Source: an uncultured Bacteroidota bacterium
Lineage (GTDB): Bacteria; Bacteroidota; Bacteroidia; Chitinophagales; S012-47
Reading direction: 5' to 3'
Assembly: GCA_913062655.1 (NCBI GenBank)
Contig: CAJXXO010000170.1
Span: 1 to 5,982 of the forward strand
Length of the DNA: 5,982 nucleotides
In this document: positions 1 through 5,000 of the stretch, piece by piece
How positions within the stretch are numbered: position 1 is the first letter of the stretch
Layout of the letters: every line of letters begins with the position of its first letter
Notes under the pieces: model-generated
The model's database searches: none
Told to the model about the DNA's origin: nothing
What the model saw: the letters and a program-made list of their open reading frames with translations, nothing else
Program-made: the position numbers and the translations under genes

Positions 1-878
1 AGCATGCGGCCCACCGGCATTTCGTGTACCGGATCTTCGGTAAGGGACACGCGGATGGTATCGCCCAGGCCGTCTTCCAGCAGGGCACCGATGCCCATGG
101 CCGACTTGATGCGCGCATCTTCGCCATCCCCCGCTTCGGTGACACCCAGGTGCAGCGGGTAGTTCATCCCTTCCTCTTGCATCTTGCTCACCAGCAGACG
201 GTAGGCTTGCACCATCACCTGCGGATTGGAGGCTTTCATGGAAAGGACAATGTTGTGGAAGCTTTCATCTTCGCAGATCCGCAAAAACTCCAGCGCACTC
301 TCCACCATGCCCAGTGGCGTGTCGCCATAGCGACTCATGATGCGGTCGCTCAGTGAACCGTGGTTGGTGCCAATGCGCATGGCGGTGCCATACTCCTTGC
401 AGATGCGCACCAGAGGGGCAAACTTGGATCGAATACGATCCAGCTCCGCCTGGTACTGCTCATCGGTATATTCGAGGACTTGAAATTTCTTCTTGTCGGC
501 ATAGTTGCCCGGATTCACCCGTACCTTTTCTACAATTCGGGCAGCAATTTCTGCGGCATTGGGGGTAAAGTGAATGTCGGCTACGATAGGTGTATCATAG
601 CCCGCTTCGCGGATGGCTTTTTTGATGTTGGTGAGGTTCTCCGCCTCGCGCTTACTTGGGGCGGTAATACGTACCAGCTCGCAGCCCGCTTCGATCATGC
701 GGATCGACTGTGCCACCGTAGCCTCCGTATCCATGGTATCGGTGGTCGTCATCGACTGTACTCGAATAGGATTGTCACCACCGAGGCGTAGTGCTCCGAT
801 CTGCACTTCACGCGTGCGGAAGCGCTTATACTCGGTCAGACTGTGGCAATACAAAGGCGAACGGGTAAGGGTAGCCAT
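1..878 (-). CDS. ispG: 4-hydroxy-3-methylbut-2-enyl diphosphate synthase IspG (GcpE), long form, C-terminus outside window
   Basis: IspG is a cytosolic [4Fe-4S] enzyme that reductively converts 2-C-methyl-D-erythritol 2,4-cyclodiphosphate to HMBPP, the penultimate step of the MEP isoprenoid pathway. The reading frame is open from an ATG at 878 to the left edge, giving 292 codons. Recognisable TIM-barrel segments are VQSMTTTDTMDTEATV (residues 40-55), ELVRITAPS (67-75), PIVADIHF (97-104), VRVNPGN (119-125), RIGTNHGSLSDRI (168-180), SMKASNP (213-219) and HLGVTEAG (243-250). The stretch GDTPLGMVESALEFLRICE and the run LLEDGLGDTIRVSLTE match the plant/Chlamydia/Bacteroidota long form, which carries an extra domain before the iron-sulfur domain. 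That extra domain and the cluster-binding cysteines lie beyond the window. No strong Shine-Dalgarno sequence precedes the start, as is usual in this phylum. The upstream neighbour on the same strand ends 62 bp away, so co-transcription is possible. Family assignment is very secure; truncation is only by the window edge. Confidence 0.97.
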   Translation of the reverse strand, partial: MATLTRSPLYCHSLTEYKRFRTREVQIGALRLGGDNPIRVQSMTTTDTMDTEATVAQSIRMIEAGCELVRITAPSKREAENLTNIKKAIREAGYDTPIVADIHFTPNAAEIAARIVEKVRVNPGNYADKKKFQVLEYTDEQYQAELDRIRSKFAPLVRICKEYGTAMRIGTNHGSLSDRIMSRYGDTPLGMVESALEFLRICEDESFHNIVLSMKASNPQVMVQAYRLLVSKMQEEGMNYPLHLGVTEAGDGEDARIKSAMGIGALLEDGLGDTIRVSLTEDPVHEMPVGRM

Positions 879-905
879 ACAAGCCGGTTTTTGTCACCTC
901 TAATG

Positions 906-933
906 CAAAAAGAGGGGATTTTGTTTTGTCAAA
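906..933 (-). promoter_or_regulatory. Candidate Bacteroidota-type promoter for ispG
   Basis: On the minus strand, TTTG at 933-930 is followed after 16 bases by TCTTTTTG at 913-906. This resembles the Bacteroidota sigma-ABfr consensus TTG / TAnnTTTG, with one mismatch (C for A) in the -7 element and a spacer slightly shorter than usual. Transcription would start near 900, leaving a leader of about 20 bases before the ispG ATG. It lies in the short gap behind the repeat-protein gene, so ispG could be expressed independently. T-rich matches of this kind arise easily by chance, hence the low confidence. Confidence 0.25.
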
Positions 934-940
934 GGCTAAA

Positions 941-3643
941 TTACATAAGATGACGGGAGGAAGGGAGGATAACACCAAGCGCAGCCCCCCAAAGGCAGCC
1001 TTTATTATTGACAGATTTGGAGGTGTATTCCAATTTCGTCAACTCTTTTTCTTCCATCAATTTGCCATTTATATGACGAGCCGTCCATTTACCATGCCGT
1101 TCATCGTTGTACATCTGGCCTTCTACAATTTTTTCACCAAAGAAATTGTACACTAATCTGGGACCATGTTGCACACCATAGACATAGTCATTTTCATAAC
1201 TGGTTTGTCCATTGGTATAGGTGCTCGTTAATGTCACAGCGGGTAAATTGAGTCGTTGGTGCGACTTTGGGTTGCCTTCGTGATCGTAATGGGTAAAGGC
1301 CACCAGATTGCCCTGGTCGTACTCGTAGGTGTATTGCTTATTACCGGTTATATCGTAAAAGTGATTGGGCCCCTGCATCTGGCCGTTTTGGTAGTATGCA
1401 GATTGTCGTAAGGACCCGTTGGAATAATACCAATAGCGGTAACCGGCCCGATCACCCTCTTCATACCAGCCTTGTTCGAAGAGTTGGCCATTTCTGTAGT
1501 AGGAGGTGTACGGACCATGTTTCACATCGTCTTTGTAGGCATAAACATTATCCACCAGGCCAGAAGCGTAGAACTGTGAATCTGCCTGTTGCATTTGTCC
1601 TTCCTGTGCATACTCCACGGAAGATAACTGCCCATTGCGATAGTAATACCGCCATACACCATCGCGCTCGCCATCTACCATAAGCCCCTTAACCTTCAGC
1701 TCACCATTCGGATAATAGAGTTCAACCTCGAGTTCCTTTCGCTTGGCTGTGGCCTCCTTGATCAGGTTGCCTTCCTTATCAAAGCAGCGGTAGCCCTCAA
1801 AGCTGCCCTTGTCGAAAAACTCTTCCCGAACGAGTTGTCCATTTTCGTCATAGGTTTTGGAGGATCCATTCAATTTGCCACGTTCGTCCAGATCGTAACT
1901 CTTGTATAGCTTGCCTGATTTGAAGTATTCTTTTCCTTCGCCAACCTGGTTGCCTTCTTTGTAGGTTATCTCTTCTTTGATCTGCCCATTGTGATGGTAG
2001 GTGATCCATTTACCTTCACGCTTACCCTCCTTAAACTGGCCGGTTTCATACAATACTCCGTCATCATAATACTCACGATAGGGGCCATCAAGCTCACCTT
2101 CCTTGTAGGGTTCCTCCGCTTCCAGTTGCCCGTTGACATAATACCCTTTCATGATGCCTTCTCGCTCATCATCCTTCCAGGGTATTTCTGCCTGCACCTT
2201 GCCAATCGGATAGTAATAGGTTTGTGTGCCATTTTTTTGGGTCTTAGCGAATGGCGTTTCACTAAAAAGGGCCCCGGCATAGTAGTAGTCGACTACTGTT
2301 CCTTCCACTTCATTGTCATCGAAGGGTACAATTTGAGAAAGGGCCCCATTGTCATAAAAAGTACGGAGTTCTCCATCACGATTGCCATCCTTGAAATAGG
2401 TAATTTCCGAAGTGTCTCCATCATCCGTAAGCCAAACCCATCGGCCATCCCGGTTGCCTTTCTTATTGTAACGACCATAAGAGGCTAATTCGCTGTTTTC
2501 ATGGAAATATTCCCAATAGCCGAGGCGGGTTTCCCCTTCCAACTTACCAATGGCATACAGCACCTCTTCATCGGTGATCAGCGATACTTCCCGAACATCG
2601 CCATCCCACTCCATGGTACGTTCAAAGGCTAAAGGTTGCAGCGTACTATTGAGATAGGCGGCCATACCTTTGATATCGCCCTCACTTTTGCTGACCAGCT
2701 TATCGATACTCGGGGCATCGGTCAGACGGGAAAACATGTAGGCCACCAGTCCATCCAGGTGTCCCTGATTGAACAGCCCTTTGAAAAAGGGTAAGTAATA
2801 AGTGTTCCAAAAATCATCTGCGCTACGCTTGGGCTGCATTTGATCGAAAATGAGATGCAAACTGCGGGTAATGGCAAACTCATCCCAGCGGGATTTGATC
2901 TTATACTTTTTATTGAGCGCCACCTGGTTGCGCAACAGCAAGTCCAGGGAAGAAAAATCAACCTCATCAGAAAGGTCGGCTTCCTCTTCATTTAGTTCAT
3001 GCTCATTTTTTACCGCCATTTCATAAAAGGCGATTACCTCCGGGTTGTCGAGTGGTTGCATTAGTTGCCCCATCGTAAAACACAAGGCTCCTTTTGTCAG
3101 GTAACCATGATCAAAATAGGTGGCGCCCATTTTCAGGTGCGCAGAGGGGGAGAGGAAGTTGTACCGAACCGCTTTTTGCCATTCGGCAATGGCTTTTTGG
3201 TATTGACCGGCTTCATGGTAGACATCACCTCTGTTGATGAATACGGAAAATTCGTACGGGTAATACTTCAATGCGGTGTCCAATGTAGCTAATGCAGCAT
3301 CGTATTGCTCCTTTTGCTTGAGTATTTCTGCTTGCAGAAAAAGATACTGTCTGCGATTGGCACCCGGTTTTTTTAATGCTTTTTCCAGGTATACCAGAGC
3401 ACTATCCGGTTCCTCCATCAATGTAAAGGTGTAGATCAGGTCACCCAGCGCATCGGCATAATTGGAGTCAGGGGGCGGCACCTGTTTGAAAAGTGCTATA
3501 GCACTTTCATATTCCTCATCCACCATGGCTTCGTAAGCTTGGTTGAGTAAGGTGTCGCTGGGGGTATACACGTAGTTATCCTGGGCTACGAGCGGTATGA
3601 CAAAACATACCAGTAGGCCTATTAGGGTCCAACGGAGTACCAT
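941..3643 (-). CDS. Exported TPR and MORN_2 (YwqK-like) repeat protein, 900 residues
   Basis: No specific function can be assigned. Residues 1-20 form a Sec signal peptide (basic Arg4, hydrophobic core, likely cleavage after PLVA before Gln21); there is no lipobox cysteine, so the product is probably periplasmic or further exported. Residues about 30-200 are helical and TPR-like, for example YESAIALFKQ, SALVYLEKAL, YDAALATLDTALKYYP and YQKAIAEWQKAV. An acidic linker (about 214-230) and a non-repetitive region lead to about twenty 24-residue repeats (residues about 372-868) of the form Y..NGQL..E..YK.G...G, the MORN_2 signature often labelled 'YwqK family antitoxin component'. That label should not be read as evidence of a toxin-antitoxin system; no toxin is adjacent. 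The last 30 residues are unlike the repeats and include a hydrophobic stretch, GCLWGAALGVIL. The ATG at 3643 is the natural start because the signal peptide begins there. ispG follows 62 bp downstream; the upstream neighbour is divergent. TPR plus MORN_2 fusions are common in Bacteroidota and are thought to act as protein-interaction scaffolds, which is inference here. Confidence 0.85.
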   Translation of the reverse strand: MVLRWTLIGLLVCFVIPLVAQDNYVYTPSDTLLNQAYEAMVDEEYESAIALFKQVPPPDSNYADALGDLIYTFTLMEEPDSALVYLEKALKKPGANRRQYLFLQAEILKQKEQYDAALATLDTALKYYPYEFSVFINRGDVYHEAGQYQKAIAEWQKAVRYNFLSPSAHLKMGATYFDHGYLTKGALCFTMGQLMQPLDNPEVIAFYEMAVKNEHELNEEEADLSDEVDFSSLDLLLRNQVALNKKYKIKSRWDEFAITRSLHLIFDQMQPKRSADDFWNTYYLPFFKGLFNQGHLDGLVAYMFSRLTDAPSIDKLVSKSEGDIKGMAAYLNSTLQPLAFERTMEWDGDVREVSLITDEEVLYAIGKLEGETRLGYWEYFHENSELASYGRYNKKGNRDGRWVWLTDDGDTSEITYFKDGNRDGELRTFYDNGALSQIVPFDDNEVEGTVVDYYYAGALFSETPFAKTQKNGTQTYYYPIGKVQAEIPWKDDEREGIMKGYYVNGQLEAEEPYKEGELDGPYREYYDDGVLYETGQFKEGKREGKWITYHHNGQIKEEITYKEGNQVGEGKEYFKSGKLYKSYDLDERGKLNGSSKTYDENGQLVREEFFDKGSFEGYRCFDKEGNLIKEATAKRKELEVELYYPNGELKVKGLMVDGERDGVWRYYYRNGQLSSVEYAQEGQMQQADSQFYASGLVDNVYAYKDDVKHGPYTSYYRNGQLFEQGWYEEGDRAGYRYWYYSNGSLRQSAYYQNGQMQGPNHFYDITGNKQYTYEYDQGNLVAFTHYDHEGNPKSHQRLNLPAVTLTSTYTNGQTSYENDYVYGVQHGPRLVYNFFGEKIVEGQMYNDERHGKWTARHINGKLMEEKELTKLEYTSKSVNNKGCLWGAALGVILPSSRHLM
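1040..2530 (-). repeat. Array of about 20 MORN_2-type protein repeats
   Basis: Codons for residues about 372-868 of the 900-residue protein encode tandem units of about 24 residues. Clear copies include PYREYYDDGVLYETGQFKEG, KWITYHHNGQIKEEITYKEG, VWRYYYRNGQLSSVEYAQEG and PYTSYYRNGQLFEQGWYEEG. Each has aromatic residues, a Asn/Asp-Gly turn, an alternating beta strand and a closing Gly, fitting a beta-hairpin. Conservation is at the protein level; the DNA copies are diverged, so the array is old rather than freshly duplicated. Spacing becomes irregular at residues about 620-640 and about 771-822. Confidence 0.85.
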
Positions 3644-3687
3644 AGTGAGGTCCGGTTTTTGGAATGCGAAAAAATGTTAATGATTCT

Positions 3688-3718
3688 TAAAAGTAAGTGC
3701 TTCCGGTGAATTGCCCAA
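3688..3718 (-). promoter_or_regulatory. Candidate promoter of the TPR/MORN_2 protein gene
   Basis: On the minus strand, TTG at 3718-3716 is followed after a 20-base spacer by TACTTTTA at 3695-3688, which matches the Bacteroidota -7 consensus TAnnTTTG at five of six defined positions. The spacing fits the family. It would give a leader of about 40 bases before the ATG at 3643. It sits in the 109-bp divergent intergenic region and partly overlaps a short inverted repeat. For the divergent plus-strand gene I found no comparable match, although TTG at 3711-3713 is present. Confidence 0.4.
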
Positions 3719-3725
3719 CCCGGAA
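3701..3725. promoter_or_regulatory. Inverted repeat TTCCGG-N13-CCGGAA in divergent intergenic region
   Basis: TTCCGG at 3701-3706 and CCGGAA at 3720-3725 are perfect inverted copies separated by 13 bases. The dyad lies between two divergent genes and covers the proposed -33 element of the minus-strand promoter, the position expected of an operator. Six-base arms are short enough to occur by chance, and no specific regulator can be named. Confidence 0.25.
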
Positions 3726-3752
3726 ATCCCAAATTATTGTCATCATTGAGGT

Positions 3753-4088
3753 ATGACGAAGGAAGAAAAAGCGCAATTGAAAGAGAAGATTGAGCAGAAA
3801 ATCAACCGTTTACATGAGGATATCGCTGACCTGGAAGAGCTAACAAAACCCATTGCTCCAGAAAATGCGATCGGACGGGTAAGTAGAATGGATGCGATCA
3901 ATAACAAAGCGGTGAATGAGCAAGCCTTGCGACAAGCGCGGGCAAAACTATCCAAACTAGAGCAGGCACTGGCCCATATTGATCAACCCAGCTTTGGCAA
4001 GTGCTCTCGCTGTGGGCAGCCCATACCGGTAGCACGCATTCTCTTTAAACCGGAGAGTACACGTTGCGTTAATTGCGCTGATCGTTAG
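3753..4088 (+). CDS. TraR/DksA family C4 zinc-finger protein
   Basis: DksA/TraR proteins enter the secondary channel of RNA polymerase with a coiled-coil and modulate initiation, often together with ppGpp. This 111-residue protein has two charged helical segments (about 4-31 and 50-77) fitting an antiparallel coiled coil. A zinc finger follows, with cysteines 84, 87, 105 and 108; this CxxC-N17-CxxC spacing is the same as in E. coli DksA. The RILFKPESTRCVNCA segment is typical of the family. The acidic DxxDxA tip motif of canonical DksA is not evident: the equivalent region reads GRVSRMDAINNKA, a form seen in shorter DksA-like proteins, so a ppGpp-cofactor role should not be assumed. At 111 residues it is shorter than E. 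coli DksA (151). It is the only plus-strand gene here, divergent from the repeat-protein gene and overlapping the lipoprotein gene by 20 bp tail to tail. The ATG at 3753 starts directly at the first helix. Family assignment is secure; the regulon is unknown. Confidence 0.93.
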   Translation: MTKEEKAQLKEKIEQKINRLHEDIADLEELTKPIAPENAIGRVSRMDAINNKAVNEQALRQARAKLSKLEQALAHIDQPSFGKCSRCGQPIPVARILFKPESTRCVNCADR

Positions 4089-4953
4089 GAGGACCATAGA
4101 ATCGTCTGCTGCGTATAATACCGCTGTTGTCCACCGTCCGTTGTTCTGCTAAATTGCCCGATGCATCGTACATGTAATGGGTGGTGTACATGCGCCCTTT
4201 ATAGCCTTCCTCCCGGATTTTCCGGCCTTGATCATTGAAGAAATAGCGTTTGATGACAAACTGGGTGCCATTGGCGGCTTTTTCATACTCACTTTCCAAT
4301 TTCCCTTGATCATTGTAGCTATAGGTCCAATGGAGATACACAGAATCATTCTCGTCTACGAAAAGACAATCGGTCATTAGGGTGTCGTTTTTGTATTTGT
4401 AGATGTTCATTTGTTGCCGGGAGCCATCCGGCAGGTAGCTGATGGCGGTATCTACCTTATTAGCTGCATTATAGGTGTATACAGACCGTCTTTCTGCACC
4501 GGTTGCGTCAATGTTGATTACTTCAACAGGGTTCCCTCGATCATCATAGTGCTGAATCTTCCGGTTAGTACCGGCATCATCGGTGTACACCTCTTCGACC
4601 AGGTTGCCGTCTTCGTTGTAGGTATAATCAATTTCATAGACCTGATTGCCTTGCGGATCTTTCAGGCGTACCTTAACCGCCTTGCCATCCTCGTATTCGA
4701 TAAAACGATTTTGAATACGTACCCCCATGCCAGAACTATCCCATATCACCTCTTTCACGACCTGACCATTTTTGTTGTATTGGTAGATGGATCGCATAAA
4801 GGGCGCCTGATACATATTGTACCGGACCATCTCTTTGAGTACTGTCGTGTCTTTCCAACCATCCGCATTTCGATCAGTATTGGGTGATTGGTCGGATGAT
4901 GTGCAAGCAGCAAAGCTTAAGACGATAAGGAGAAGACCCAGTATGGCGCGCAT
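4069..4953 (-). CDS. Lipoprotein with YD/RHS-like repeats
   Basis: Function is unknown. The N-terminus is a lipoprotein signal peptide: Arg2, a hydrophobic core (ILGLLLIVLSFAA) and a lipobox ending at Cys17, which would be lipidated after cleavage. After a short Ser/Asp/Asn-rich spacer, residues about 55-286 form about nine degenerate repeats of about 25 residues, each with a Y.Y...G.. turn, such as YTYNEDGNLVEEVYTDDAG, YSYNDQGKLESEYEKAANG and YMYDASGNLAEQRTVDNSG. These resemble YD (RHS) repeats, which build beta-strand shells or hairpin stacks; RHS toxins have many more copies and a core domain that is absent here. The product should be anchored to a membrane, probably the outer one, facing the periplasm or the surface. 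It lies 33 bp downstream of the T9SS protease gene on the same strand, so the two may form a unit, though a promoter-like element in the gap could drive it alone. The stop codon lies within the end of the convergent zinc-finger gene. Confidence 0.85.
   Translation of the reverse strand: MRAILGLLLIVLSFAACTSSDQSPNTDRNADGWKDTTVLKEMVRYNMYQAPFMRSIYQYNKNGQVVKEVIWDSSGMGVRIQNRFIEYEDGKAVKVRLKDPQGNQVYEIDYTYNEDGNLVEEVYTDDAGTNRKIQHYDDRGNPVEVINIDATGAERRSVYTYNAANKVDTAISYLPDGSRQQMNIYKYKNDTLMTDCLFVDENDSVYLHWTYSYNDQGKLESEYEKAANGTQFVIKRYFFNDQGRKIREEGYKGRMYTTHYMYDASGNLAEQRTVDNSGIIRSRRFYGPPNDQRN
4099..4791 (-). repeat. About nine YD/RHS-like protein repeats
   Basis: Codons for residues about 55-285 of the lipoprotein encode units of about 25 residues, each opening with an aromatic pair (YQY, YTY, YKY, YSY, YFF, YMY) followed by an Asn/Asp-Gly turn and a second turn about 14 residues later. 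Two units are degenerate: one opens QHYDDRG and another has KND in place of the Gly turn. Units are similar only as protein; no exact DNA repeat is visible. Confidence 0.75.
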
Positions 4954-4969
4954 AATGCTAAGTTTTAGA

Positions 4970-5000
4970 CAAAAATAGGGGTTGCTTTACTGAATAACCA
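4970..5000 (-). promoter_or_regulatory. Candidate Bacteroidota-type promoter for the lipoprotein gene
   Basis: The minus strand carries TATTTTTG at 4977-4970, a full match to the Bacteroidota -7 consensus TAnnTTTG. Twenty bases upstream is TGG (5000-4998), one base off the -33 TTG. The -7 element lies in the 33-bp gap between the protease stop codon and the lipoprotein ATG, and transcription would begin within about 10 bases of the start codon. The -33 part would overlap the end of the protease coding sequence. Confidence 0.4.

Noticed and set aside
360..791. Open frame of 143 codons on the plus strand
   Set aside because: It lies wholly antisense to well-conserved ispG codons and its translation has no recognisable features.
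991..1003. Palindrome AAAGGCAGCCTTT as a terminator
   Set aside because: The stem is only about five pairs, it lies inside the coding region, and no T-run follows on the coding strand.
1991..2488. 165-codon plus-strand open frame with a hydrophobic translation
   Set aside because: It is the complement of the MORN_2 repeats; reversed Glu/Lys/Tyr-rich codons give Ile/Leu/Phe-rich translations, so the membrane-like appearance is an artefact.
941..3643. Toxin-antitoxin system suggested by the YwqK-like repeats
   Set aside because: The YwqK antitoxin label is inherited from a repeat family name. The protein is exported, very large, and has no small toxin partner on either side.
3735..3742. -7 promoter element for the DksA-like gene
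   Set aside because: TTATTG near 3734-3739 matches TAnnTTTG poorly, so a plus-strand promoter is expected in 3644-3752 but cannot be placed.
4411..4887. 158-codon plus-strand open frame with a hydrophobic translation
   Set aside because: It is antisense to the YD-repeat lipoprotein, with the same complement artefact and no start signal or family match.
4885..4905. Surface lipoprotein export signal after Cys17
   Set aside because: The residues after Cys17 (TSSDQS) contain only one acidic residue, weaker than the acidic patches described for Bacteroidota surface lipoproteins, so surface exposure is not claimed.
4069..4953. RHS polymorphic toxin
   Set aside because: Only about nine YD-like repeats, no RHS core motif, no variable C-terminal toxin domain and no immunity gene; the protein is a small lipoprotein.
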